The notes under the pieces are model-generated. The model worked only from the letters and a program-made list of their open reading frames with translations, did not search any database and was not told where the DNA came from. Below, one piece after another: positions 23,918 through 36,900 of a DNA stretch of 64,000 nucleotides (position 1 is its first letter; each line of letters starts with the position of its first letter). Source of the stretch: Tieghemostelium lacteum (Eukaryota; Evosea; Eumycetozoa; Dictyosteliales; Raperosteliaceae); the NCBI GenBank assembly GCA_001606155.1, contig LODT01000001.1, positions 1,337,371 through 1,401,370 of the forward strand. Direction: 5' to 3'. The translations under genes and the position numbers were made by a program.

Positions 23918-26007
23918 ATGAAAGAACTTTTTTATTTACTTATTATTTTTGTATGGATATCGTCCGTTAATTGTTTCCCTAGTTCTATATCTCAACTAAA
24001 TAATACAAATAGTGTTGCAATAACCAGTAATTATGAAGGATATGTTGAAGGAAGTTGTGACATTAATGGAGATGGTTACCAAGTAAGTCTTATAGTAGAG
24101 ATTTTTAGTAAATATAATTTTAATTTTATGATAACTAATACAAAGTCATGATTAAATAGGATCTAATTGAAATATACGATAAAGGATATATTGTATATTT
24201 TGGTAATAACACTAGATTTGGTAATAATAGACCAATTAATGTTTCATTGGCCAATGGTATCAATGGTTTTAGAATTGAGTTTATTTATCCAGAAAGATTA
24301 CCAGTTTGCGGAGATTTTAATGGTGATGGTTTTGATGATATTGCTATACCTACTTCTAGACCTAGAGATGGTGTAATCTATGCAATTTATGGTAAAAAAG
24401 GACCATTTGATGCTAATATAACATTAAATGGAACTAATGGTTTTACAATTACTGGTAGTAACAACCAAGCCCTTGGTATTACAAGAGCAATTTGTGATAT
24501 AAATGGCGATGGTGTCAAAGATTTAATATTCGGTACTAAATCCCCATTCTATGATTATCTTGCTTTTAATAATCCATCAAAGAAAATCTATATATTATAT
24601 GGTTTGAAAAATGGTGCCAAATATCCAACATATTCCGGTGGTAAATTTAACCAAACTACAATTGAAACAAGTAATGGTCAAATTGGGTTCTATATGGATA
24701 CGGATAGTATGAGTATGTTTTGTGGTGATATTAATAATGATGGATATGATGATCTATTATTACTAAATCCTACTTCCAGAATAATATTTGGTAGACCTTC
24801 CTTTCCTTTACTAGCCAATGGTTCCTATGCACCAAATTATAATGGAACTGATGGGTTTTATATTCCAAGTGTAGAGCCTTACATCCAGAGATATAGATTG
24901 GCTAGTTTTGGTGATTTCAATGGCGATGGTTTAACTGATCTTGCAATATCCAATTCCAATGCCACCGCCTATGAGGTTTATGTGATTCTAGGTCAAAATT
25001 CTGATTTTAAATGGAATTCTACTTTTGATTCCAAAAGTCGTGATTCAACCCAAGTCATTTCATTTGTGAAAGGTTCTGGAAATACATCCTATGAATGTTA
25101 TTCTGTTTCTCTTGGTGACTTGAATGGCGATGGAATTGATGATTTACAATGTTTATCAACACGTGATAATCTAGTATGGGGTGTATATGGTTCCACTGTA
25201 CCATTCCCACCTGTTGTAACTCTAAATGAATCGTCATCTATATTGAATAATCAATGTAGTGGTTTTAAATTCCAAGGTGCAAATCAAGTAAATATTGCAA
25301 ATTCAGATTTCAATAATGATGGTATTCAAGATTTGTTTCTTACCAAAGATAATCTACTCTATGGTATCTATGGTGAGCGAAAGAGTGTTGTTGCAAATTT
25401 GAATATCAAATCAACTTTTATTCCTTACAATAAAAGTGGTGTTTATTATTTCTTGAATAATAATTTTCAACCAAATTCAACTGGTACTTGTCACATTCAA
25501 ACTTTGAATGTTAAGGTAATGAATAGACCTAAGAATGGTGATTTATTGGATTTCATTCCACCTGCATCTTCAAATATCAAAGTCACAAGAAAATCAGCAA
25601 CTGAAATTATGATTCATAATGTTGACCATTCTATGGAATTTTTAAGTCAATTATCACTCATTTCATTCACAACAAAATCAAATTCCAATATTAAAATTTC
25701 ATTGTCTTCCAAAGGAGTTATTAATTCAATTATTGAAATTAATGCTATAGCTCCTTGTGTTTGTTATAGTAACAGCAGTTGTGCTGGAAATTATCAATGT
25801 GTACCCAATGGTGTGACATACCAAAACCAAGATTGTAAAACCTATGGATGTTCTTTAGGTTTTGAATGTGTTGGTACAAAATGTCAATTAAAATCAAGAT
25901 GTGACACATGTTATGGTTTGGGATGTGTTGATAATGAAAAATGTGAATACCTTTTAGATTTTAGCCATCCTTGTACTCTATACCCATTTTGTGTTCATCA
26001 AGAATAA
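23918..26007 (+). CDS. Secreted seven-repeat FG-GAP (integrin-alpha-like propeller) protein 1
   Basis: Exons 23918..24082 and 24160..26007 (GTAAGT...AATAG, phase 0), 670 residues. The start is ATG 23918, after an unused in-frame TTG. The signal peptide is MKELFYLLIIFVWISSVNC. Seven Asp-rich calcium loops follow in series (CDINGDGYQ-DL, GDFNGDGFDDIA, CDINGDGVKDLI, GDINNDGYDDLL, GDFNGDGLTDLA, GDLNGDGIDDLQ, SDFNNDGIQDLF). This is the count of a seven-bladed integrin-alpha-type propeller. The last 110 residues are cysteine-rich (about 16 Cys, CVCYSNSSCAGNYQC and so on). There is no C-terminal membrane helix, so it is probably secreted or bound through a partner. The intron splits the first calcium loop just before its DL. 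Tandem paralogue at 28,054. Confidence 0.88.
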
Positions 26008-26162
26008 AAGCCATCTCAAATCAAAATTTGTTGAACTGATAACACATGAAATATTGTAAATAATTTGACACGATAATTAAAAATATTAATTTTAGAGAGA
26101 GGAATATTATTTATAATACAATATGCAAAAAAATAGTTGAAAAATACACCAATCTAGAGTAT

Positions 26163-26950
26163 TTGGTTTTTATTTGGATTCATTACCTAATTGGGCAATA
26201 GAAAGTTGAATTGGCATTTCGAGGTGAAGAGTCTCTCGGATCCATTTCTTTCTATCCTTAAAATCTTCTATACCTTGATTCTTTGGCCAATCCCATGTAT
26301 ATTTTATCACCTGGTCCGATTGGTTTTATCTAACACCCTTTAAAACCAGCAGAATTTAACCAATATTCAAAAAGATCTGTAAGATAGGAATATTCTCTTG
26401 CCAATCTCATAGTGTGGTTTGTTTGGATTCTTGTTGATTCCAAAGCCATTAAATACACAATTGTGCCATGTACCCATCACATCCTCTATAGAGTATTGTT
26501 CAAATTGTTGAAGATTGTCCTTATTAACTCTGTTGCAAGTGGTTCAGTCCTGGTGTGATATGCATTTCATCGAATACTGAAAAATCTACAACTGGTTTTT
26601 GTTTACTAGATTTTGTCAATCGAGAGAATAGACCATTCCTTTTGTTTGGTTGATATCTGGTAGTATTCTATAGCTGGTGAGTAGTCTATAATTGTAGAAG
26701 AATGAAGTATCACAAATATACCAAGTTTTGTAGTTGCCATTCAGAGATTTATGAGAAAGTTCGTAGATGTAATAAAGGTAATTTCATCTATTTAGCTAAA
26801 TAAAGGATTATCCCATTTGCCTTGGAAATTCTGAATATACAGTTCCAATCTCTTTAAAAATCTTTGCTCTACTACTGAGTATTCTTTTCTATTCTGCATC
26901 AACTTCGTTATGAAGGAAGGTGTCAATATCTATATTCTCATCGCCCTTAA
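26163..26950 (-). pseudogene. Decayed unknown gene on the minus strand
   Basis: On the reverse strand, good-looking coding segments alternate between frames and are broken by stops: DENIDIDTFLHNEVDAE, FKEIGTVYSEFP, NGNYKTWYICDTSFFYNYR, VVDFSVFDEMHITPGL, VNKDNLQQFEQYSIEDVMG. It ends with WDWPKNQGIEDF, then PIQLSIAQLGNESK and a stop at about 26166. The order is consistent with one protein of about 260 or more residues now carrying at least five frameshifts or stops. I do not recognise the family; a transposase remnant is possible. It sits between the two FG-GAP paralogues, so it was probably carried or trapped there during the duplication. Confidence 0.6.
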
Positions 26951-27159
26951 AAAGATAAATTATAATTTATAGCTGGATTAACATTTCTATATATCATTAT
27001 AAAGTGTATGAACCATTATATTTTTTTAATATCTACTTGTATAGAGCTTGAGAAATATATATTGTTATCACTTGATTATCTTTATTTAAATAAACTATTT
27101 ATTAGTTGTTTAGTGTTTTTTTTTAAGTTTAAATAATTTCTTGTTTTTTATTATATTAA

Positions 27160-28010
27160 ATCGAATATACTAGTTAGTTTTATATTACATCAATATCATT
27201 ATAGGTATAGTTATTGTTTGACCTACTATAGATCATATTGTTTAATATGGTTAATAGTACAAATGGTTTTAGTATTGAAAATCAAGCTAATCGTAAAATA
27301 AATAATGATAGTTTAATGTTGTGACAACTTCTGTCATTGCTTCTGTAAGCTAATATAAACGACATGTTGTTATGTAGATTCCAATTTCAAAACAAATCAA
27401 TAGTAAATGGAAATTTTATTCACTTCAAGAAATTGTAAATTGAAGACATTGAAAAATTGTGTGTTTAAAAAACATATTTTTACAAGTTTGAAATTGCTAA
27501 AGTATTCCAAATTTATCATAGAAACTTGGTATAAATTTCAATTTAATTAATAATTAATTAAAATATTAACATAATTATTTTTTTTGTAAATTTGAATTCA
27601 AAGAAAGTGGTATATAGTAATTTTGACAAATTAATATTGTTGTTTTACACTAGTTGTGTATAATATTAAAACGAATATAAATTTATATTACATCAATATG
27701 GAATATTTTATTCTAGGCACAGTATTGGTAATAATAGACCATATGGTTTAATACGGTTAATATTACAAATGGTTTTAATGAATTTCTAAATGCACCTCAG
27801 AAATATCCGGAAACTTCTGTAATAGAGGCTGTAATATATTATAAACGACATGTTGTTATAAAAAAGTATGTAGATTCCAATTTCAAAAAAAATCAAAAGT
27901 AAATGGAAATTTTATTCACTTCAAGAAATTGTAAATTGAAGACATTGAAAAGTTGTGTGTTTAAAAAACATATTTTTTACAAGTTTGAAATTGTTAAAGT
28001 ATAAAAAGTT
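27160..28010 (+). repeat. Two diverged direct repeats with FG-GAP gene relics
   Basis: About 27160-27500 and 27650-28010 are diverged copies of each other: both contain an AACGACATGTTGTTAT block and an ATTCACTTCAAGAAATTGTA block in the same order. Their 3' ends resemble the DNA immediately upstream of both FG-GAP genes (ACAAGTTTGAAATTG). Inside each is a remnant of FG-GAP coding DNA (TTGGTAATAATAGACCA at about 27725; ACAAATGGTTTTA at 27257 and 27765). They look like the remains of further tandem copies of the FG-GAP unit. No open gene remains. Confidence 0.7.
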
Positions 28011-28053
28011 TATATAAATTTATTTTGCAATATAATTAAATAAATTGTTTACA

Positions 28054-30077
28054 ATGAAAAGACTGTTTTGTTTATTTATTATTTTGGTATGGATTTCTTC
28101 CATACATTGTTTCCCTAGTTCTATTTCTCAACTAAATAATACAAATAGTGTAGCAATAACCAGTAATTATACTGGATATGTTGAAGGAAGTTGTGACATT
28201 AATGGAGATGGATACCAAGTATGTATTTATAGTAGAGATTGTTATTAAAAATCTAATTTTAATTTTAAGATAACTAATTCAATATCATGATTAAATAGGA
28301 TCTAATTGAAATATACGATAATGGATATATTGTATATTTTGGTACTAACACTAGATTTGGTAATAATAGACCAATTAATGTTTCAATGGCTAATGGTATC
28401 AATGGATTTAGAATTGAATTTACATTTCCAGAAAGATTACCAGTTTGTGGTGATTTTAATGGTGATGGTATTGATGATATTGCTTTATCAAATGGTGTAA
28501 TCTATGCAATTTATGGTAAAAAAGGACCATTTGATGCTGTTATAACATTAAATGGAACCAATGGTTTTACAATTACTGGTGAAAATAACCAAGCCCTTGG
28601 TTTTTCTAGAGCCATTTGTGATATGAATGGTGATGGTGTTAAAGATTTAATATTCAGTTCTAGAGCAAAGAAAATCTATGTCTTATATGGTTTGAAAAAT
28701 GGTGCCAAATATCCAACTTATTCCGGTGGTAAATTTAACTACACTTCAATTGAAACTAGTAACGGTCAAACTGGGTTCTATATGGATACTGAGAGTTTAA
28801 CTATGTTTTGTGGTGATATTAATAATGATGGATATGAAGATCTGGTATTAATAAAGCCCACACGAATAATATTTGGTAAACCTTCCTTTCCTTTACTAAC
28901 CAATGGTTCCTATGTACCAACTTTTAATGGAACTGATAACAGTGGATTTTATATTCCAAGTGTGGATCCTTACGCCCAGAGATATAGATTGGCTAGTTTT
29001 GGTGATTTCAATGGCGATGGGTTAAAAGATCTTGCTTTATCCAATTTTAATAGCACTGCCTATAAAGTTTATGTGATTCTAGGTCAAAATTCGGATTTTA
29101 AATGGACTTCCAAATTTGATAAAGTAATTTCATTTGTTAAAGGTTCTGGAAGTACATCATTTGAATGTTATTCTGTCTCTCTAGGTGACTTGAATGGCGA
29201 TGGAATTGGTGATTTACAATGTTTATCATCCCTTGATAATCTAGTATGGGGTGTATATGGATCTACTGTACCATTCCCTCCTGTTGTAACTCTAAATGAT
29301 ACGTCATCTATATTGGATAATCATTGTACTGGTTTTAAATTCCAAGGTGCAAATCAAGTAAATATTGCAAATTCAGATTTCAATAATGATGGTATTCAAG
29401 ATTTGTTTCTTACCAAAGATAATCTACTCTATGGTATCTATGGTGAGCGAAATAATGTTGTTGCAAATTTGAATATCAAATCAAAATTTATTCCTTACAA
29501 TCAAAGTGGTGTTTATTATTTCTTGAATAATAATTTTCAACCAAATTCAACTGGTTCTTGTCAGATTCAAAATTTGAATGTTAAAGTAATGAATAGACCT
29601 AAGAATGGTGATTTATTGGATTTCATTCCACCTGCATCTTCAAAAATCAATGTCACAAGAAAATCAGCAACTGAAATCATGATTCATAATAATGGCCTAA
29701 CTGGGGATTTTTTAAGTCAATTATCACTCATTTCATTCACAACAAAATCAAATTCCAATACTAGAATTTTATTGTCTTCCCAAGATGTTATTAATTCAAC
29801 TATTGAAATTAATGCTATAGCTCCTTGTGTTTGTTATAGTAATAGCAGTTGTGCTGGAGATTATCAATGTGTACCCAATGGTGTGACATACCAAAACGAA
29901 GATTGTAAAACCTATGGATGTTCTTTTGGTTTTGAATGTGTTGGTACAAAATGTCAATTAAAATCAGGATGTGACACATGTGAAGATATGAATTGTGTTA
30001 ATTATGAAAAATGTGAACATATTTTAGATTTTAGCCATCCTTGTATTCAGTTCCCATATTGTGTTCATAAAGAATAA
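28054..30077 (+). CDS. Secreted seven-repeat FG-GAP (integrin-alpha-like propeller) protein 2
   Basis: Tandem paralogue of the gene at 23,918. Exons 28054..28218 and 28299..30077 (GTATGT...AATAG, phase 0), 647 residues, with ATG start 28054 and signal peptide MKRLFCLFIILVWISSIHC. It has the same seven calcium loops, the same intron position inside the first loop and the same cysteine-rich C-terminus (CVCYSNSSCAGDYQC to CVHKE). It is shorter because of small deletions (for example after DDIALSNG and in the fifth blade). Nucleotide identity is very uneven. About 120 bp around 25261/29332 appear identical, including synonymous sites, which suggests recent gene conversion. No membrane anchor. The role is inferred as an extracellular adhesion or matrix protein. 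Confidence 0.88.
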
Positions 30078-30478
30078 TACTATCCATTCAAATCAAAATT
30101 TTTTGAACAGATAACATGCAGTTTCTTTGTTTCAGTTGGGAAAGAAAATAAAAAATTTGGATTTTTATTTTTAGTATTATCATTCTATTAAATTAATATA
30201 ACATTAAATTAAGATAAAACATGCACGAAAACCATGAATTATTTAAATTGGTTTCACAAATAAATTATTCAGAATCCAGGTTTAACTTTTCAAAAGCCAA
30301 AGTGATGCCTATATATTAAACTTAAATCGAAAGAACTCTATGATTTTAAAATAGCTACTAACTTGGAAAGTCATCCCATCCTGTCTATATTCACACTTTC
30401 TCAATTCAAAAAAAAGAACTAAACAGACACAATTGTTTTTTTTTTTGGTTTTATTTTTATATACTATTATATACCCCT
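30078..30478. other. Convergent intergenic, 401 bp, no gene seen
   Basis: This holds the 3' flanks of the second FG-GAP gene and of the P1 gene. A somewhat less AT-rich patch lies at about 30275-30400 but has no frame, no repeat with the rest of the window and no RNA motif that I can support. Confidence 0.45.
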
Positions 30479-31269
30479 TTAATCGAAGAGAGACATACCC
30501 TAAAATTTAAAAAAGAATATTAATAAACTTGGTTTAAAATAACACATCCTATAAAAAAAATACATACCATATCTTCATCAGATTCTTCTTTCTTTTCTTC
30601 TTTCTTTGGAGCAGTTTTGGCAGCAGCTTCAGTTGGTTTGGCAGCAGTGGTGGTAGCAGCAGTGGTGGTGGCAGCTGGAGTAGCAGCAACACTTGATCCA
30701 CCAGCATTCAAGAGTAAATCTTCAATGTTGGTTTTGGCCAAAAGACGAGCGTACAAACCTGGCCAATGAGAGGCAACGGTAACACCAGCAGCTTCTAAGA
30801 TGGTTTTGATTTTAGCATCGGTAATTTCGATTTTATCGTCTTGGAGTAATAAACCAGAGTAAATGCAAGCTAATTCTATATTTTTCAAATGATAGATGAA
30901 TATAATCTTGATAATTAATATTTTTGAAACTTCTCCCTTTGTTTATATCATAATCCCTCCTCTCCTCCTAATCAGTATCCAAAATTATGAACAATATTAC
31001 TATTTGAATATTGATTTTCATTCAAACTTTTGCTATTGAGAATTATAATGAATTCCACTGATATAGTAATTTTCAAAATAATATTCTAATAAATTGTCTG
31101 TGTTATCCAAATTCTATGATAAATCAAAATAGTGTGAAATTGATGTTTTTTTTTTTTTTGATTGTTAAATTCTCTCTTTATGATAAAACTGTTTAAACGC
31201 CTGATTTAAATTGATGGAGGGAAGATAAGATAATTAAAGTAAAAACATGAAATTACCTTGTTGTTCCAT
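30479..31269 (-). CDS. rplP1: 60S acidic ribosomal protein P1, three exons
   Basis: Rebuilt as exons 31269..31257 (MEQQ plus one base), 30875..30568 and 30499..30479; 113 residues, normal for P1. Both introns have GTA donors and AG acceptors and the phases agree. Exon 2 gives ELACIYSGLLLQDDKIEIT, WPGLYARLLAKTNIEDLLLN, an Ala/Thr hinge and the acidic KKEEKKEESDEDM. The tiny last exon supplies GMSLFD, completing the conserved P-protein tail that binds elongation factors. P1/P2 pairs form the stalk of the large subunit. Without the outer exons the gene would lack both its start and its functional tail. The 381-bp first intron is long for this window. Divergent from the PHD/SPOC gene. Confidence 0.95.
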
Positions 31270-31700
31270 TGTATATGTCTGTATCGTTTTGCGAAAAAAA
31301 AAAAAATTTTTGAGAGTGTAAAAAAAATTTGATGATTTACCGAAATTTTATGTAAAAGATTTGTAATTAAAAATTTTTTTTTTATATTTTTATCAAAATG
31401 AACAAAACATAGAATGAGATCAAATATAATAAATTTATCAAATATCTCAACTTTTATTCTTTTAAATTAAATTAGTTTAATGTACGATGAATTTTACTTT
31501 AAAATTTTTTATTTTTTTACTAGTTAAAATGGGTGGGATATTTAATTTAATATAAATGTGTGTTTTAATGTGTGTTCATTTAATATATTTAAAATGATTG
31601 ATCTGAATGAAATAAAAATTTTTTTTTTGAGTTAGAGTCAAATTAAGCTTTTAAACTTATTTAATTTTTTTACTTAATTAATGATTCCATATAGTTGAGT
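31270..31700. promoter_or_regulatory. Divergent promoter region, P1 / PHD-SPOC gene
   Basis: 431 bp of very AT-rich DNA with several A and T homopolymers of 8-12 bases (for example 31293-31305, 31374-31382 and 31619-31628), as typical of dictyostelid promoters. It must hold the start sites of a ribosomal protein gene and of the PHD/SPOC gene. No recognised factor site. Confidence 0.5.
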
Positions 31701-31944
31701 ATGGATGTCTTAGTATCTCAAGATGAAGATACTTCACTATTTAACCAACCTACTAGTAGCACAAATAATACCAATAACAGTACTATCGAAGATTTAATGA
31801 TGGGGACACAAGTATCTATTGATATCGATAACACTGATACAACTAATAACAATAACAACAATGATAATTCAATTATTGCAACGACTATACCACTATCATT
31901 TGATAATGATAATGAATCAACTGACAATAATTCAAATATCCAAA

Positions 31945-32006
<62 letters not shown>

Positions 32007-33945
32007 AAAATGTTAATTGACCATTTACAAAAATTAAATGTTGATCATCAAATTCAAGATCAATCACAACAACAACAACAACCACCAAGGCAACTAGACC
32101 AACCACAACAACTACCATCAGAGCAACTAGAACAACCACAACAATCAGAACAAAAATCACTAACAGAACAATCGAAGCAGCAACAAACAGAACAACTCCA
32201 AGTACAGGAAAATCTCAGCGAAAAACTCCAAGAATTTGTTGAGAATAAACAAAATAGTAACGATGATATAAATTTAGATATACCACCATCACCAATACTT
32301 CCGCATCATTCACCTGATGATATTAATAATGTTAATAATAATATTACATCAGATCAGGAATTAGAAAAAATAATAATAACAACAACAACAACAACAACCG
32401 AACCAATTACAACGGACTCTAAAAATCAAGTTGAGGGTTTTAAAGATAAATTAGAAGAAAGTTTAGAGGATATAAGTCAATTGAATGAAAATAATGATGT
32501 TGTTGAAGTTAATTCTACTATGACTGTAGACACATCAGTTGTTAGCTCACAGTTGTACTGTTTTTGTCAACAGATGGAATATGGATTTATGTTACGTTGT
32601 GATCATTGTTCTGAATGGTATCATGGTGATTGTGTTGGTATAGTTCAAATGAATGCCCTTAAAATGCCAAGTTTTTTTTGTCAACCTTGTCAAGTGCAAT
32701 TAGGATGCACAATTTATGGTACTCCTAATGACAATACAAATACTTCTAATCCCAATAATAATAATAATAATAATAATAACAATAATAGGAGTAAAAAACC
32801 TCTAGCTGTTTGTGCAATTGTAAATAATCCACCACCAAAAAGATTATTGTTACCTAATTGTAGAGTTTTTATACCCTATGATGAACATAATGAAAATTCA
32901 TTATATCGACGTTTTAAACCACCCAACTCTATACCAAAATCAATTAGAACTATCAGTAAGAGGGTACCACTAAATTTGAATTTTGATTTCACTTTTCCTT
33001 ATGTCGGTAACTTACCTTCTATTAACAATCAAGATACGTCTATGGATATTAGTAGTGATGTTTCTCTGATACTTAATAATGATACAAAGAAGGATACTGA
33101 TGAAGTTCAAGCTGATTTAACTTCTAGTATATTTGATAACACTAATCAACAACAACAAAAAAAAGTTATTTTAAATTCAATAAGATCTCATATGAAACCT
33201 TATATTGAAACTTCAAAACCCACACCAACTAAACCCAAACCAAAAACAAAATCACCAAAAAAATCAACAAAAAGAAAGAAAAGGGGGCAAATGACAGTCA
33301 ATGAAGATGTTGATAGTGATACTTTAAGTAATGAATTAAGTGATGATGATTATATATCTGAAGAAGAGGTAGATAAAGATGAAAACGATATTGAAACTGT
33401 ACAGAAAAAACCAAAGAAACCAAAGATAAAACTGAAAAAATCTCAAAAGATGTTTATAGATAATAAAATATCAAAATCTAAATCACCTACCACTAAAGTT
33501 CAACAACAAAAGACAAATAGTCCAACTGTTAAATCCACATCTCCTAGTAAAAAAAGACCTATAGAAGGTAAACCACTTGATGATATCCAATCTTCATCAT
33601 TAACAACTAGTGTAAATACACAAACAACTGATTCAACACCTGTTGACTCAACTTCAAAACTTGTTGATTCAACTTCAACAATAACAACAACAATAAATAC
33701 TGAACCAACTTCAAAACCTGTTGATTCAACTACAACAATACCACCTGAACCTACCAAAACAGATAATAACAACAACCAAAACGAAATACCAACTAAAAAG
33801 TTGAAATTAGATACACAATATCAAGAACAGAGTAGTTATAAAGCACTGTTTCCTCTAAAAAGAAAACCATCATCTTCTCAATCAACCTTCTTACAGAATA
33901 AAGGTGTTATTAAGTTAACACCTGTTAAATATAATCCCAATAGAG

Positions 33946-33987
<42 letters not shown>

Positions 33988-36900
33988 GTAGTACTAGTAG
34001 TGGAACTAGTGGTTATACATCAAGTAGTTCAGAAGTACATGTACCTTTAATAGCACCAGTACCAACTAGTACAGTACCTTCTAAACCAGCAGTAAAAAGA
34101 ACAAAGTCTATTAACAATATCAGAGACAGTGAAAGTAGAGTAGCTGTTAAGACATTGATTAGTGATGCTCTTTTAATTGGTTTTGAACCAAGTCAATTAG
34201 ATGATATTTTAAAGAGAATTGAACAATATAATAACGATATCTCAAATAGTACTACTCAAATGGATACAGTTAATATCCATAAACCAATTTTCATTCCAAA
34301 TCTTTTATTTTTGAATTCACTATTAAAACATCCCACAACTACTGAATATAATAACAGTAAAAATCAGCAAATACAATCAAAAACTTCACAACTATCAAAT
34401 GAAACAACAACTAATTCCACAACACATGAAAATATGCAAGTAGATGAAAACAATTCAATAGTAAATGGTAATATCTACTTTATAAAAATACTTTAAATTT
34501 TATATTAATACTTCTTTAAAATATAGAATCAAGTAGCAGTTCTCAAATTAATAATATCATAGTAAATAATCAAGATCAACAAACTATTCATAATTCAAAT
34601 TCACAGCCACTACCATCACCAACTATTGTTTCTGTAGAGTTAAATGATAATATAGAAACGACAACACAAGATAGTATACAAGTTGATGATAGCAATAAGA
34701 TTAACTATGTTGTAAATTTAAATGGTAATATCTACCTTATTTTAAATTAGTTTAAATTTAATATTAATACCTTTTATATAGATTTAATTAGCAGTGATAC
34801 TTCCAATAGCAATGTTTCTAGAGTATTAAATGACAATAGTACAGAAACACCAACAACTACAACTATACCTATAAATAATGATAGAATGAATGTTGGAGAT
34901 GAAAACAATAATAACAACATCAATATCAATCCAACAAATACTTTAGTTGAAAATAATGTTTGTAAAGATCAACAAATTATTATTAATACCTCTTCAATTT
35001 CACAACAATCATCATCATTACCAACTATTGATTCAATTGAAACAGCAACAACATCTACAGCTAAAGGAGATATGCATGCTGATTACAATAACAACAACCT
35101 GAACAATCTGAACAACAACAACAACAACACCACCAACGACAATATCAACTCTATTGGTATAGAATCAAGTAGTTACAGTGATACTGTAGCTAAAAATAAG
35201 GTTGAAGAGGAGCTATTTACTTTACCATCTCTAGATATAACTGGTGTTGCAAATGAAAATATAGTAACAATTGAAACACCTATTACTACATTAGATGTTT
35301 TAGAAATTTGTACAGAAATTATTTATTCCATCATTGATAGTATAGTATATAAAGATAATATTCAGTATACTTTTATTGATATACCTACTATTTCAACAAC
35401 TACACGCACAACTACAACAACAACAACAACAACAACATCAATAATTGAATGTGTACCTCTACCAAAACCATTACCAAAAAGACAACTCTCATTGATTACA
35501 GAGAAAGTTAAAATCGATCAATTAGCCTATGCAATTGAATCTGAATTATATACTACCTTTTCTGGTTCATCAACACTTTCAATTACAAGAGAATATTCTA
35601 TAAGGTATGTTAATTTTTTTCGAAAAACAATAATATTTATTGTATATTAAGTATAGTTGTAATTGTATCATTTAGAGCTAGAAGTTTATGTTTTAATATA
35701 AAAACAAATGTAGATCTTAGAGAAAAGATACTGACAAGTAGATTGTCACCACAGAGATTGGTTAAGATGTCAATTGACGATTTATCAAGTCAATCTATAA
35801 AAGATATAAAAAATGCATTGGCTGAGAAAACAACTAGAGATATTATTATTCAACCACTGAATATCACTAAAGAAATATCTGCCAAAATGGATGATGATAA
35901 TCAATCAAAATATATTGAATTTATGATTACTACTAAACCTATTGTACTTGGTAGTGTAATGAATGATGGTAACACTAATCTAATGAAATGTGATTCACCA
36001 ACTTCATCAACACCATCACCAACATTTCCAACACCTCTATTACCATCTTTATCAACTACTGATCAACAGACTATAGATAATAGTGATTCAAAAGTAGTAC
36101 AACAACAGTGTGAAATTGGATCTACTACATCATCAGCTACTACACCATTACTACTACAACAAGAAGAAGATATATCAATTATACATGACGCTGAATGGGA
36201 ATTTAATTTTACAAATCCACCTCCATTAACTACTACAACTACTACAACAACTACTACTAGTGTAGGCGTACTTGATCATAGACCAGTTGAATTGCCACCT
36301 TCACCTTGCTTTTCAACATCGTCTCATGCAAGTTCAGTACATAGTGATCGTCAGGGTACTACTAGTACTGGCAACCAAAGTACACAGAAAACTATTCATT
36401 TATTACCTGATCCTATATATAGTAACATTCAAATTAGTATAACTGTTGATCTTGCAAAGAAAAAGACATTTACAAGTGACTGGTTGTATATGTGTGGGTA
36501 TAGTCACTATGTGAAAAATAGAGATACTATTGATCCTTTACCTAGTCAATTGAGATTTGGAAAAGTAATTCCATTAGACAGAGTACTCAAATACTTTTCA
36601 GAGATTGATTACTCACTATCACGAACTAAAGTATGTTTCTATCTCTCACCAAAGACACAATACGATTGCGAGAGTAGTGATATTGTCTATAACATGTTGT
36701 CATCTTCTAAATGGGGTGTTGGTATAAAGGATTGCTCATATGGTAACTCAATGTATATTGTACCAGTTGCAAACTCTAAACTTGATGATTCATGCTACAG
36801 TTTAGAACAAAATGTTGCCATGAAACCAACACTCTCACAAAATTCAAAGGCACTGGTTTGTGTCTGTATAGTACCTCGTGATCCGTCTCATCAAAAGAAA

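Noticed and set aside
31885-32160. Poly-His/Val frame opposite the PHD/SPOC gene
   Set aside because: Antisense of the (GAT)20 and CAA repeats.
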